Source: a virus
IMG/VR virus record: IMGVR_UViG_3300049893_001204
Location: 1 to 64,000 of that record
DNA: 64,000 nucleotides
Strand: one strand, 5' to 3'
In this document: positions 1 to 8,976 of the stretch, one piece after another
Layout: each line of letters opens with the position of its first letter
How positions within the stretch are numbered: the stretch's first letter is position 1
Translations under genes and position numbers: made by a program
The notes under the pieces: model-generated
What the model was told of the DNA's origin: nothing
The model's input: only the letters and a program-made list of their open reading frames with translations
The model's database searches: none

Positions 1-482
1 GGCGGTGATGCCAAGCCTGAGTAGGCCGCTGCATACCGGAGGCTGTTGACGCCTGGTGAGGTGTCATTAACAGCTTGCTCCGTCAGAGCGCCATCGTTCT
101 CAAGCAGAACTTCGGTATCGGGGATCGCCGTATTTGCGCCAGCGGTTACTGTTGCCGCTGACGCATACATCACCGTTGCGTTGTTGGTCCGGTTGACCGT
201 GATGGTCTGGTTGCCGGTACCAAGACCAGAGCCAAGGAAGAACGTGTCTGTTCTGCCTGGCTCACCCGCCGTGTCGATTGCTGCGGCGCCTGCAATACGG
301 GTTAGCGTCAACCCGCCATAGGTGACGCTAGTTACCGTATCGGTTGCGCTGATCGTGTGAACAAAGACCACCACACCCTGGGGCGTGCCGGTCTGTGTAT
401 GCGTCCAGCTGAAAGCTGCTTGGTTGGTTGAGCCTGTTGTCCCTGTATGGGACTCCGAGGCAGCACTATGGGCAACAGCCAT
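1..482 (-). CDS. Virion-type protein, 3' end beyond window
   Basis: This reading frame begins at an ATG whose first base is 482 and stays open to the left edge, so the C-terminus is missing. About 160 residues are visible. They start MAVAHSAASESHTGTTGS and are rich in Thr, Ser, Gly and Val, with the alternating pattern of an all-beta protein. A segment around residues 40-90 (VVVFVHTIS, then VTSVTYGGLTL) resembles adhesion or decoration domains seen in many phage structural genes. It lies 22 bases downstream of the 139-residue gene in the same late operon. Fibre or decoration protein is an inference from composition and position. Confidence 0.7.
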   Translation of the reverse strand, partial: MAVAHSAASESHTGTTGSTNQAAFSWTHTQTGTPQGVVVFVHTISATDTVTSVTYGGLTLTRIAGAAAIDTAGEPGRTDTFFLGSGLGTGNQTITVNRTNNATVMYASAATVTAGANTAIPDTEVLLENDGALTEQAVNDTSPGVNSLRYAAAYSGLASP

Positions 483-504
483 TGTCCTGCCTCCGCGTCA
501 GTTA

Positions 505-924
505 TCAGGCCAGAGTCAGGATGCCAGCAGCGTCCCAGGTGATCGTGAAGGTCTCGCCGTTCAGTAGGTCAACAGCGGCACCGTAGTCATACCAGCCGAT
601 TAGTTCGCCGCTTGCTGCAGTTGCGTTGTAGAGCACCACGTAGCGGAATTGAGGCACAGTGCCAGTAGCGGTAAGCACCAAGTCGTTGGCATCAAGCTTG
701 TAGGTGCCGCTCGTTTGCGCGGAAGTCACACCAGTCAGGTTGCGACCAGTGGTGGTGCCGTTCTGGATATTGGTGTAGGCAATTTGGGTGATGTTTGCAA
801 TCACCGTGTTGGTGTTAACGGGCACAGTGTTAGTCAGTGCTACCGTCAGCGTGTCAGAGCCGAGGTTATGAGTCTTCTCGGCAAGCGCTTCAACGAAAGA
901 GTTGAACTTATTAAAGGTTGCCAT
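505..924 (-). CDS. Small virion-associated protein (139 aa)
   Basis: The protein starts MATFNKFNSFVEALAEK and continues with a Thr/Asn-rich, beta-prone body ending ITWDAAGILTLA. This N-terminal pattern is common in small structural proteins of many tailed phages, but I cannot name a precise role. It sits between the collagen-like fibre gene and the truncated gene at the left edge, all on the minus strand, which suggests a fibre, head-decoration or accessory surface protein. GC content looks higher here than in the fibre gene just upstream. Confidence 0.75.
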   Translation of the reverse strand: MATFNKFNSFVEALAEKTHNLGSDTLTVALTNTVPVNTNTVIANITQIAYTNIQNGTTTGRNLTGVTSAQTSGTYKLDANDLVLTATGTVPQFRYVVLYNATAASGELIGWYDYGAAVDLLNGETFTITWDAAGILTLA

Positions 925-954
925 AGCTGTAGCTTACTTACCTATATCTTAGCG

Positions 955-2880
955 TCAAAATGCAATGGATACATTAAATTCGTCTACGGTTCCACTGACA
1001 TTAGTAATCTTAAGCCAGATATAATATCCGGAAGCAATCGGTTGGTTTTGAATTGCAGCCGAATCTCCCGTAGTTGAATTAGTTACTGTATCTGGAGCCA
1101 TGGCTAAAGTACCTGATGTACTCCGATCGCTAGCATAGCGTATTTCATAAGTAACACTAGGTGTTGAGCTCCCCTGCACTATTCCAATTACAGAAGAAAA
1201 CGTAATCTCTCTATCTGTTCTAAAAAGCGTAAAGCCATCACCAGTTTGTGGTGCAGCAATAGTAATGCTACGTGGAGAAGCATTTGGTAGCGTAATAGGT
1301 TGCCAGCGCTGAAAAGCTTCTGTCCAACCCAAGTATTGAAGATTAGAAGCACCTAGCCCAACATCAACATCATGACAGTCAGCAATGTTGCGACCCGTTT
1401 CAGCCCTTACAAAAAGAATGCCATTTGTAGGATGTGACTTAATAACAGCAGCAGCGGCAATCTTTAGATTTGGGGCTTCTGGTTCTGTTAATTGAAATTC
1501 ACCAGGATTTGTTGGGCTTAACCAAAGGACCGAATCTTCGGGAAAAGCACTCGTATCAACATTACGTACCTTGCCTAATGTTGTGACATACCCTACAGCA
1601 CCGATTGCAATAGGCTCTGTAGCCACGCCAAAAAATACATAGCCAGGCAAAGTGCCATCGGCTATCATGTGGGCTATTTCTATGTATCCAGTAGTTGAAT
1701 CTGCCCCCATGAACATGACGGCTTCACCATCCAGGATATTGTCAGCTGAGGTATTTTTACATTTGAACGATATTTCTTGACCCAGTTGATACGTTACACC
1801 TGGAGTTCCAAGGCGCACGGTTCCTTCTGTGGGATCCCAACTAAGCTCACCAGAACTTGGTGCTAAGTCTAAAGTTGTATTGATTGCCAGCTTGCTAACC
1901 GTTGGGGTTGCAGTCCAGACAGTTGTGTAGTCAGGACCGGCACCACGTGTTAACAGATCATTTACGTTACCTCCTGATGCAACTCCAGGGCCTACTGCAC
2001 CTGTGGCACCAGTAACACCAATAGGGCCTGTAGCACCTGTTACGCCAATAGGACCGGTAACTCCAGTTGCACCAGTAACACCAACGGGACCTGTAGCACC
2101 TGTTACACCAATGGGGCCTGTTTCACCAATTAGCCCAGTTGGACCTACTGCACCTGTGGCACCAGTAACACCTGTCGCGCCCGTAATGCCAATAGGACCT
2201 GTAGCCCCTGTAACACCAATAGGACCGATAGGGCCTGTGGGGCCAGTGACACCGATTGGTCCTGTTGGGCCAATGGCACCTGTGGCACCTACACCACCTG
2301 TATTACCAAGTGGTCCAGTGGCTCCTGTTACGCCAATAGGGCCTGTAGCACCAGTGACACCTGTTAAACCCTGTGGGCCTGTAGGTCCTTGAGTACCTGT
2401 TGGTCCTTGTACGCCAGTAGGACCTGTAACACCAATAGGACCTGTAGGACCCGTGGCACCTGTAGGGCCGCCAGCTGGGCCTGTAGGACCCGTAGGTCCA
2501 ATCATTGTATAAACTTTTTCTAAACCATTTGCTGCATATACTTTCCAGGTTCCATCCTGAACAAGACTCAGCTCTTCTTCTGTTGCTAAGTCACCTTGCC
2601 AAATTGTAGATACTGTTGTCCCATTATCATGATTAACTGTCAGTGTATTGGTACCAAGCCCTTCATTCTTCAGGTAAAGAGTACGTACGTTACGTTGTGT
2701 TGTAGTTGCACTAGGACTTGAAACAATAGTAGTTGTTGTTGCCGTAGAAATTAAGGTGTTTGCTCTACCTGGAACAACTTCACCGGCTACGTTATCAACA
2801 TAAGAAGCATGTACCTCAATAGCATCAGCACTGCTGGTAACCAGTAAAATACGATCTGATGTAGAGGTTAATAAAAGCAT
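955..2880 (-). CDS. Collagen-like tail fibre or head-fibre protein
   Basis: This 641-residue protein has three parts. Residues 1-125 are a beta-rich head domain. Residues about 127-297 are Gly-X-Y triplets dominated by GPTG, GATG and GVTG. The rest is a globular C-terminal domain ending FNVSIAF. Gly-X-Y tracts form a rod-like triple helix in phage fibres. The DNA of the tract (about 1985-2510) is internally repetitive. The gene lies in the late minus-strand block between a 545-residue structural candidate and the 139-residue gene. A role in host attachment or surface decoration is inferred. The opposite-strand open frame over the repeat is only its shadow. Confidence 0.85.
   Translation of the reverse strand: MLLLTSTSDRILLVTSSADAIEVHASYVDNVAGEVVPGRANTLISTATTTTIVSSPSATTTQRNVRTLYLKNEGLGTNTLTVNHDNGTTVSTIWQGDLATEEELSLVQDGTWKVYAANGLEKVYTMIGPTGPTGPAGGPTGATGPTGPIGVTGPTGVQGPTGTQGPTGPQGLTGVTGATGPIGVTGATGPLGNTGGVGATGAIGPTGPIGVTGPTGPIGPIGVTGATGPIGITGATGVTGATGAVGPTGLIGETGPIGVTGATGPVGVTGATGVTGPIGVTGATGPIGVTGATGAVGPGVASGGNVNDLLTRGAGPDYTTVWTATPTVSKLAINTTLDLAPSSGELSWDPTEGTVRLGTPGVTYQLGQEISFKCKNTSADNILDGEAVMFMGADSTTGYIEIAHMIADGTLPGYVFFGVATEPIAIGAVGYVTTLGKVRNVDTSAFPEDSVLWLSPTNPGEFQLTEPEAPNLKIAAAAVIKSHPTNGILFVRAETGRNIADCHDVDVGLGASNLQYLGWTEAFQRWQPITLPNASPRSITIAAPQTGDGFTLFRTDREITFSSVIGIVQGSSTPSVTYEIRYASDRSTSGTLAMAPDTVTNSTTGDSAAIQNQPIASGYYIWLKITNVSGTVDEFNVSIAF
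1985..2510 (-). repeat. Gly-X-Y coding repeat tract
   Basis: About 520 bases of imperfect 9-base units encode Gly-X-Y triplets, typically Gly-Pro-Thr, Gly-Ala-Thr and Gly-Val-Thr. Unit copies differ mostly at synonymous positions, so the tract has probably expanded and diverged as protein-coding sequence rather than being a recent DNA slippage product. Length variation between related phages would be expected here. Confidence 0.8.
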
Positions 2881-2921
2881 TACCTATATCGACCTGTGTT
2901 TTTCTATTTTACAGCAACTGG

Positions 2922-4559
2922 TTACGCCTGCGGCCGCTCACCGTTGGATGGAACATAGGAATTTCCATCCTTATCATACATAATAAAGCCTTGCATCAAA
3001 ATGAATGTAGATGGGATGTTAAACAATTTCTGCATCATCGGCATCATCATTGGAGATTGACAGTTGTAAGGAGGAACATCCATGTAAGACAAGGCTCTTG
3101 TTGTTAATGCTGATTGCCTTTCAACCTCTGTTTCTGCCTTTAACACAAGTTTCTGTTCCCATTCCACCATGCTTTCTTGTCCCATTGGGAAATCAGAAGG
3201 TTCAGGTGGGAACACATCTTCTCTAAACTTCATTGCATAGATGTGCTTGCAGTAACGCATCTCATCCAACAACGGAGCCCAATAGTCGTCAATACTTGTT
3301 ATCTCTCCTTCACTAGAAGTGTAGTCTTCATAAATAGGCATACCATCTGCCCTGGCACCAGGTAGAGAGGGGTCTGTACTAGACCGTAAATACATGGCAC
3401 CAAAATCTCTAAATACACCAGGATTATCTCGTGTGGTCCCAGGTACTGTAGAGGAGTTAGGAGTAATGGTAGGAGGAACGTTGTATTCAGGGGAAGGTGA
3501 CACAATCGTCATGTTTCTATTTGTGTTCCCCGGTGTCATTGCACTGTTGTCTACGTTATTCAAGCGATCTTTCATAATTTCGTAACGACCAGGCTTAAGA
3601 GAAGCAAGGCTGGTACGAGGAAATTTACGCTTGATACTATCTGTTAATGTTGTCATGTATGAATATTCTCTACGGCTAAAGTCTTGACAGGAGCAACAAT
3701 AACGTGTTCCAGTCATTAAGAACCTTCCAATAGAAGGTGGTCTTGTCGCAGGAGTTACTAGCGTAAGATCCGGTGTTGCTTCAACAGAACCTGCTTTGCG
3801 CAGTTTTAGTATGCCTGTAGAAGGATACGTTTCAACTAAAACTGCTTGAACGTAGCCATATCTTTTTTGTGTTTGTGGATCAATTGTATCGCGTGTTACA
3901 GGAACACCTCCTACAGTTAAGATTCGATCTTCTAGCACCTCACCATTGATTGCCTTGATTCCACCTGGAATACCCGGTACAGGCACATAAAGAGGAGGAG
4001 GTAAAGGAGTTGTTTCACTCCATCCACCAGCCAATTGCACATACCAATAATCAGCATCTTCTGTTACAGATTCAATAGATGCTGGTACTGTTGCAGAATG
4101 TGTTTCTTCATCAAAGAAAAGACCAGGGTTTTCGTAGTCTTCAAACTCTGAATCAGGCCAGTATTCTGTATCTAAGATTTTTGTATTGCGTATGTTATCT
4201 AAACGTAGACTGCCAGCTACACGAGTGCCTGCCCAATGCATGCCAAACTCTTTACAGGATGTAGGAAAGCCTTGGAAGAGTCCAGGAATTGTTGGGTAAT
4301 TACCTGTTATTGGCTGAACACCTGGTGGAAGTGGAATACGATAAGAAAAAGAGTATTCATAGTTGTTGTCCATTAAGGAAGAAACGGCTATCTCAAAGCC
4401 ACGGCGCCATCTTGTCCATGCCGCTTCCCTATTAACTGAATACAAAGAATCAGGGACAGAACCCTTGGAAAATTCTGTCGTGATTGGCTTTACAGGCCTT
4501 GGGTCAAATATGGTTGATCTTTGAAAATTACCAAAAGAGCTTCCACTCTTTTTTGCCAT
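2922..4559 (-). CDS. Structural protein candidate (545 aa), function unknown
   Basis: The protein begins MAKKSGSSFGNFQRSTIFDP and has no family I recognise. It is rich in Pro, Tyr and acidic residues, and carries a Cys cluster, RYCCSCQDFSRREYSY, near residue 285. Its C-terminus reads FIMYDKDGNSYVPSNGERPQ. It follows the 261-residue gene with only two bases between them and precedes the collagen-like gene, so it is almost certainly co-expressed with virion genes. Baseplate, neck or fibre-network protein are all possible. The CCSC motif could bind metal or form disulfides. Confidence 0.7.
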   Translation of the reverse strand: MAKKSGSSFGNFQRSTIFDPRPVKPITTEFSKGSVPDSLYSVNREAAWTRWRRGFEIAVSSLMDNNYEYSFSYRIPLPPGVQPITGNYPTIPGLFQGFPTSCKEFGMHWAGTRVAGSLRLDNIRNTKILDTEYWPDSEFEDYENPGLFFDEETHSATVPASIESVTEDADYWYVQLAGGWSETTPLPPPLYVPVPGIPGGIKAINGEVLEDRILTVGGVPVTRDTIDPQTQKRYGYVQAVLVETYPSTGILKLRKAGSVEATPDLTLVTPATRPPSIGRFLMTGTRYCCSCQDFSRREYSYMTTLTDSIKRKFPRTSLASLKPGRYEIMKDRLNNVDNSAMTPGNTNRNMTIVSPSPEYNVPPTITPNSSTVPGTTRDNPGVFRDFGAMYLRSSTDPSLPGARADGMPIYEDYTSSEGEITSIDDYWAPLLDEMRYCKHIYAMKFREDVFPPEPSDFPMGQESMVEWEQKLVLKAETEVERQSALTTRALSYMDVPPYNCQSPMMMPMMQKLFNIPSTFILMQGFIMYDKDGNSYVPSNGERPQA

Positions 4560-4561
4560 AA

Positions 4562-5347
4562 TTAGAAGAAACCACCTTGAGCAATTACGTGTGCGCCAGG
4601 GATGTAACCAGAGCTATTAGGACCATCTGGGAACACACCGACATAAATGCGATCACCACGCTCCAGGTAAATCCCTTTGTTGCGTAGAGGAGCAGTAGAG
4701 CCAAGGCCTGTGGTATTACCCCCAGCTGGCATTGGATATGCAAGTTGCGGCATTACATCACTGCAATCAACAGTACCACTGTTGGCGGGAACTGTTTTAG
4801 CAAACAGAAGACGGTAGTCACCAGAACCAGGAATTGGTGTAGTTGTACCACGTGTTTGATAGAAAGCAAAGGTTACAGCTGGCTGGTAGCCGTAAGCAAC
4901 ACCTTTGTAATCAAAACCACTCGCAATGCCACCGGAGTAGTTAAGGGCTGTATTGACGCCTGTGAGGGTGCTAGAGCCTGTGTAGGTGTAGTACCCGTAA
5001 CCGCTGAAAGGAGCGCCTCCACCGGTCAGTACGCCAGTGCTGGAGATGAATACGATCTGACCACTGACCAAGGAGATGGGTGTGCCAGAGGTTGATGCGT
5101 TAACTGTGTAATCAGCTGCACGATAAGCATCATTACGTACGATGGTGATGGAGTCAACAACACCACCAGAGTTTGTGTCTTCGCTTAGGGCAGCATCCAT
5201 GTCAACAAGGATGGATGGTGCCTGACCACCTTGCACAAACAGTGTATTTGTGGATGCACTACCAACTGTTTGTGTAGTGACACGCACCGAATCAAACAGT
5301 GGGCGATCACTAAATACGGGTTGTTTATTCGAGCTTGTCGACGACAC
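4562..5347 (-). CDS. Structural protein candidate (261 aa)
   Basis: The start is a GTG at 5347, giving (V/M)SSTSSNKQPVFSDRPLFDSV. The protein is Ser/Thr/Gly-rich and beta-prone, with an acidic segment (LVDMDAALSEDTNSGG) near residue 47 and a C-terminus ending GAHVIAQGGFF. Such composition is typical of phage fibre or decoration proteins. It is the first gene after a short AT-rich gap (5348-5396) in the late block and is almost contiguous with the 545-residue gene. No specific function can be assigned. Confidence 0.7.
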   Translation of the reverse strand: MSSTSSNKQPVFSDRPLFDSVRVTTQTVGSASTNTLFVQGGQAPSILVDMDAALSEDTNSGGVVDSITIVRNDAYRAADYTVNASTSGTPISLVSGQIVFISSTGVLTGGGAPFSGYGYYTYTGSSTLTGVNTALNYSGGIASGFDYKGVAYGYQPAVTFAFYQTRGTTTPIPGSGDYRLLFAKTVPANSGTVDCSDVMPQLAYPMPAGGNTTGLGSTAPLRNKGIYLERGDRIYVGVFPDGPNSSGYIPGAHVIAQGGFF

Positions 5348-5396
5348 TGTTACCGCTCAATATCTGTTAGTAGAAACATTCTAGTCTAATTTTTTC

Positions 5397-5663
5397 TTAT
5401 TGGCCAGCTTCGGCTAACCTGTTCATTAGTTGATACATGGCCGGAAGTTTAATGTTTTTAGATGCTATTGATTCAGGATTGCTCATCAAGTTTAAAAAGT
5501 TTTGAAAAGCGCCTCCTTTATCCGTTGGTTGGAATTTGAATTTTTTAGCCGTTAAGTATTGACCAGTAAGAAGAGGATTTTTTGCAAAGTATTCTGCATA
5601 ACCAGACCTCTGCACTTCTCCTGGGGTCACATCTGACTCTAAGTAGTCGGCGTAGCGTGCCAT
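5397..5663 (-). CDS. Small late protein (88 aa), unknown
   Basis: The protein starts MARYADYLESDVTPGEVQRS and is mainly helical and charged. Its ATG overlaps the stop of the 247-residue gene upstream (TAATG arrangement), which indicates translational coupling. The position among virion genes suggests a minor structural or assembly protein. I recognise no family. Confidence 0.65.
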   Translation of the reverse strand: MARYADYLESDVTPGEVQRSGYAEYFAKNPLLTGQYLTAKKFKFQPTDKGGAFQNFLNLMSNPESIASKNIKLPAMYQLMNRLAEAGQ

Positions 5664-6406
5664 TAGATTAGTGCAGACAGACCTTGGTTGTTTGTTGCTA
5701 AATCAAATAAGCCCATCCCACGCATACCTCCTTGTTTATCAATCATTTCATTTAAAAGTTGATTTGCCATATCATCTGCAAGTGCTTTTTTAATGCTTGT
5801 TGAACTTACAAGAGAGGACAAGGAAGATCCAGAGGGGGATGCAGGCATACCACCTTCAGATAACTGAGCAACAGAAGGATCTACCCCTGCGTCAAGTTCG
5901 CTACGTGGCCCAGTTCGCTCCCACCACGGTGTTGTAGCTGGGCGAGGTCTTTCATTAAAAAATGTATTTTCCCTTATATCTGGTTTAAGACCAGAACTAC
6001 GCAATTGCGCGGGGGTCATGAATACACGTTGACCATTTTGAATTGTTGGAATTAAGTTATCGGGATAATTAAATAAGTTACCAGTATCTCTTAAATGCTT
6101 TGTTGCTCTGAAGTCGGTAACCCCTCTTAGCTGTTGTCCACGTGTTATTAACTCTTGCAGACCAGCCGGTGTTTGCAATCGCGATCGTAGAGTAGCGCCT
6201 GCTCCACGGGGGATTCCATGCTGTAAAACTTCATATTGACTGGGGTTTAGCCAAGTCTGCCAGTTAGATCCGTAAGAAGAATTGTAATAGCGATTAAGCA
6301 TGGACGCAAGAGAGGAGACTCCGCCTTCCCGCTCAGCAATTGGAATTGCTCGGTTTAAAAACTGTTCAGGAACACCAAGAACACTAAAAAGAGGACGTGG
6401 GGCCAT
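5663..6406 (-). CDS. Late protein (247 aa), unknown
   Basis: The protein begins MAPRPLFSVLGVPEQFLNRA. A conserved-looking globular segment (YNSSYGSNWQTWLNPSQYEV) lies at residues about 41-60. A Ser/Pro-rich linker near 190 is followed by a C-terminal helix ending LATNNQGLSALI. The N-terminal 120 residues, with scattered Trp, Tyr and Gly, could be an enzyme-like or virion-internal domain, but no catalytic motif is evident. It is coupled to the 88-residue gene downstream. Confidence 0.7.
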   Translation of the reverse strand: MAPRPLFSVLGVPEQFLNRAIPIAEREGGVSSLASMLNRYYNSSYGSNWQTWLNPSQYEVLQHGIPRGAGATLRSRLQTPAGLQELITRGQQLRGVTDFRATKHLRDTGNLFNYPDNLIPTIQNGQRVFMTPAQLRSSGLKPDIRENTFFNERPRPATTPWWERTGPRSELDAGVDPSVAQLSEGGMPASPSGSSLSSLVSSTSIKKALADDMANQLLNEMIDKQGGMRGMGLFDLATNNQGLSALI

Positions 6407-6444
6407 GGATATTTCTTGTTGTTTGTTAGTTTCAGTTTGTTCGA

Positions 6445-7311
6445 CTAATTGATTAGAGTCCTACCCAATTCGCGCTGGCTCGCAAGGACGGAAGAATAAG
6501 GGTCATCACCAAAACCGCTAAGGGGACTTGTGTCTTGATTACTTGAGAGAAGCAAGCGTGCGATAAGAGCTTTTTTAAAGGCATTAGTCAAATAACTGGG
6601 GTCATCGGCCCCCGTGGATCCTTGAGATCCTTGTCCGACTGGCGCCGGCTCTCCAAAATCCTCTACAGGAATTCCAAAGATTTGTGCTGGCGGTTGGCTT
6701 TGCTGTGCTCCAAGTGGATCAACAGCTGGCTCTTCTATGTTAGTACGTACCCATCTTGAACCATCCCACCTGACTTCATTACCATTTAATTTGGCAAGTT
6801 GTCCTGGATTAGGAGGTAACTTGGTATTGTAAAGCGTGTTAAAACTTTCAGGAGATTGATACCCCCAATTTTCACCAGCCCAGTATTGCCCTTGTTCGTT
6901 CTTTAAACCAATACGATTTCCTCTTGGGCGAATATTAGGATTAGACAAAGAAGCGCGAGCAGCAGCGTCTAAAGTGCCAGGTGCAACTGAGGTTGCGCCT
7001 AAAACAGTAGTAGTTGCAATACGCGGAACCAAGCCTCCAGGTGTACCCATTAACAACTCAATATTTCCCTTAAGAGGACTGCTTTCAGGAATAAAAGAAG
7101 AAATTACACCTCCTGCTAAAATATTGCGAGCATTTAATGGGTTTAAAGGATTGAATAGCTTACCTGCTCTACCCAAGATACTGGTTGGCTGCCTGGTTGC
7201 TAAAGGATTTAGTGCGGTTGGCAATTGTCCAGCGGCGCGTTGCAGCCTAGCTGGGATTCTTTGCCGCGCTTGATCAAGCAATTGTTGCAAGAATTTATCC
7301 ATTAACGACAA
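6445..7311 (-). CDS. Late protein (288 aa), possible virion-internal
   Basis: The basic N-terminal 45 residues (MSLMDKFLQQLLDQARQRIP onward) precede an Ala/Gly/Val-rich stretch and a segment GLKNEQGQYWAGENWGYQSP near residues 136-155. The C-terminal half is Pro/Gln-rich and ends with a helix. The start overlaps the end of the 153-residue gene by ten bases. The mix of basic N-terminus, hydrophobic Ala/Gly segment and low-complexity tail recurs in several proteins of this block. I infer a virion-internal or ejected protein, without family support. Confidence 0.68.
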   Translation of the reverse strand: MSLMDKFLQQLLDQARQRIPARLQRAAGQLPTALNPLATRQPTSILGRAGKLFNPLNPLNARNILAGGVISSFIPESSPLKGNIELLMGTPGGLVPRIATTTVLGATSVAPGTLDAAARASLSNPNIRPRGNRIGLKNEQGQYWAGENWGYQSPESFNTLYNTKLPPNPGQLAKLNGNEVRWDGSRWVRTNIEEPAVDPLGAQQSQPPAQIFGIPVEDFGEPAPVGQGSQGSTGADDPSYLTNAFKKALIARLLLSSNQDTSPLSGFGDDPYSSVLASQRELGRTLIN

Positions 7312-7763
7312 ACCTCTCTTAAATAAATGCGTGAACCGACAGCTGTATCGGCGGGTCCAGGTAACGCCTGGATGAATTCAGCACCAGAACGTTCGTAACG
7401 GTATCTAGCCTGGAACGGATCCTTGTAGTTAGGAACATAAAGGATACCGGCTAAACGATTGGTTTCGTAGAGATAAATCTCATCCCAAACCTTTAGCGCT
7501 TCCTTGGCATTACTAGATCTGATCGTACGATCAACGTCACCAGCAATACTTTCAAGGCGGGTAGAAGGTGAAGTAGCAACCTCAGTTTTCTTTTCTGCTG
7601 TATCACAGCGTCCAAGTTGAATAGCAATCTTGTCGTAGAAATAAGAATCTGGGATGGTATTCATTGCTTCTTCCAACCTGGCATAGTCACCAGCTGGAAC
7701 AGAAACCGTGAAGTATCCGAGGTGATATCTCACCCTACTTTTATCAAAATCACTTAACTGCAC
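7302..7763 (-). CDS. Late protein (153 aa), head-to-tail connector candidate
   Basis: The protein starts MQLSDFDKSRVRYHLGYFTV and is compact, helical and charged, of the size of head-completion or neck proteins. It has an N-terminal R-Y-H-L-G-Y segment and a C-terminus ending GSRIYLREVCR. An assignment as connector protein is inferred from length and location between the permuted peptidase gene and structural genes. It could equally be another minor virion protein. Confidence 0.65.
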   Translation of the reverse strand: MQLSDFDKSRVRYHLGYFTVSVPAGDYARLEEAMNTIPDSYFYDKIAIQLGRCDTAEKKTEVATSPSTRLESIAGDVDRTIRSSNAKEALKVWDEIYLYETNRLAGILYVPNYKDPFQARYRYERSGAEFIQALPGPADTAVGSRIYLREVCR

Positions 7764-7787
7764 TTCCTTAACCCTTTATTGTTTTCA

Positions 7788-8453
7788 TTATAAGTTCTCA
7801 TAATCAAGCATGGGTCCAAAGCCAGGTACTTGTGAATAGATAGAAGAATCAGCCGATTTGTTTTTCTTTTTAAACAAAGCTTGTATCATTAACTCATTCA
7901 TGAAGTCACTTAAGGGATCACGAGGAGCAGGCTCGGGACCAGGTAAGACTGGCGCAGGGGGAGGAGGACCTGCAGCTCCGGCGCTTGCTTGGGAAGGAAG
8001 TGAATTAAGATGTAAAAAACGTAGATTAAAAGGCCTGTTGTCATGTGTTGTACCACTAAAACTTGCTATGTTACCTGCATTTTCAACGTTTGGAATAGCA
8101 GTTATACGTCCTGGGCCAAGGACTCTAAGTGCTGTGTTTTCTTGTAGAGAAAGATCATCGCCACCATGCCATACATTCCTTTGGCCTGTAACAGGATGAG
8201 TACCACGTACACCCATGGTGTCGGTTACGCGAACACCTGGATTAAGACCTAACTCCCCCCTGGGACCCGTAGGAAGGAATAAGCTTTGCCATTCATTTGC
8301 ACCAGGGGGCCTATATTGTATGCGTTGTCCAATGGATCTACCTGATTGAGTTATTGAAAATGGTTTACCATCTACTGTTAACTCAAGATGTAAATGAGGT
8401 CCTGTTACACGACCTGTTCTACCTACCGTTCCAGCATATGTTGCTTGGCTCAT
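7788..8453 (-). CDS. M23-type peptidase domain with permuted motif order
   Basis: The 221-residue protein carries the signature pieces of an M23/LytM zinc peptidase, which normally cleaves peptidoglycan cross-links, but in swapped order. The motif usually found at the domain's end, TGPHLHLE, is at residues 17-24. The usual first zinc motif, WHGGDD (H96, D100), follows it, and the FLHLNS histidine (H148) comes later. The likely zinc ligands are therefore H96, D100 and H22, as in a circular permutation. A Pro-rich linker and a basic tail follow from about residue 155. A virion-associated lysin for cell entry fits the late context. Catalytic competence is inferred from the retained residues. Confidence 0.75.
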   Translation of the reverse strand: MSQATYAGTVGRTGRVTGPHLHLELTVDGKPFSITQSGRSIGQRIQYRPPGANEWQSLFLPTGPRGELGLNPGVRVTDTMGVRGTHPVTGQRNVWHGGDDLSLQENTALRVLGPGRITAIPNVENAGNIASFSGTTHDNRPFNLRFLHLNSLPSQASAGAAGPPPPAPVLPGPEPAPRDPLSDFMNELMIQALFKKKNKSADSSIYSQVPGFGPMLDYENL

Positions 8454-8483
8454 TACAACACATAAATCTATATTTTCAATTCT

Positions 8484-8511
8484 AAAATAAAAACCCCTGG
8501 TTTCCCAGGGG
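8484..8511 (-). terminator. Rho-independent terminator
   Basis: On the minus strand a perfect 7-bp stem, CCCCTGG with CCAGGGG, closes a GAAA loop and is followed by TTTTTATTTT. It lies between the helix-hairpin-helix gene (ending 8530) and the M23-like gene (starting 8453), so it would end or attenuate transcription of the capsid unit. The plus-strand side has a weaker T-run, so it is best read as a minus-strand terminator. Confidence 0.85.
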
Positions 8512-8529
8512 CTTATTTTGCACTTTAGA

Positions 8530-8940
8530 TTACACTCGGATTAAATCAGCAGCGAGTACGGAATCCCAATCCACTCTTTTGATTTGTTTTAACTGCTCCA
8601 AGCTATTGAACTTTTCACCTGATAAAGACATCTGAAGGTCTTTAATCTCACGAGCAGTTTTAAGACCAATACCTTTGATGTGATCAGAGATCATTTGAGG
8701 TGTGGCCGTATTGACATTTAAACGCGTCTCAGGTGGAAAGGTACGGGGCTCTTCCTTCGCTGCTTTATCTTTTACCTGTAGAGTCTGCACTTTTTTAGTT
8801 GCAGCTTCATCAGGTAGCAGTTCAGTTTTGTAAGCAGTGTAGAGGCGACCGTCTTGATCTTCGACCATGAACCAATCGCCGTTATCCCACTCACTAACGA
8901 CTTTGACACGTGCACCCGTCTTTTTGTGCTGATAAAGCAT
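8530..8940 (-). CDS. Helix-hairpin-helix protein (ComEA-like motif)
   Basis: The N-terminal half (residues 1-50) has an SH3-like look: basic, with WDNGDWFMVEDQDGRLY. The C-terminal half reads LNVNTATPQMISDHIKGIGL followed by KTAREI. This is the LNxNxA-x-GIG pattern of tandem helix-hairpin-helix DNA-binding motifs related to ComEA. Non-specific DNA binding is therefore likely, and placement next to capsid genes suggests a virion DNA-end or packaging role. A perfect hairpin lies directly upstream of its ATG. Confidence 0.75.
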   Translation of the reverse strand: MLYQHKKTGARVKVVSEWDNGDWFMVEDQDGRLYTAYKTELLPDEAATKKVQTLQVKDKAAKEEPRTFPPETRLNVNTATPQMISDHIKGIGLKTAREIKDLQMSLSGEKFNSLEQLKQIKRVDWDSVLAADLIRV

Positions 8941-8941
8941 A

Positions 8942-8964
8942 AGGACCAGAATTACTCTGGTCCT
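8942..8964 (-). promoter_or_regulatory. Hairpin abutting the start codon of the HhH gene
   Basis: A perfect 9-bp inverted repeat (AGGACCAGA with TCTGGTCCT) closes a five-base loop and ends one base before the ATG at 8940. There is no T-run, so it is unlikely to be an intrinsic terminator. In the mRNA it would occupy the place of a ribosome-binding site, which suggests translational control or an RNA-processing site. Confidence 0.6.
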
Positions 8965-8976
8965 AGTTTAACCTAA

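Noticed and set aside
2003-2392. Plus-strand Pro/Val-rich frame over the collagen tract
   Set aside because: It is the reverse reading of Gly-X-Y codons and has no independent coding signal.
1985-2510. CRISPR array
   Set aside because: The repeats are 9-base coding units without fixed repeats and unique spacers; no cas genes were seen.
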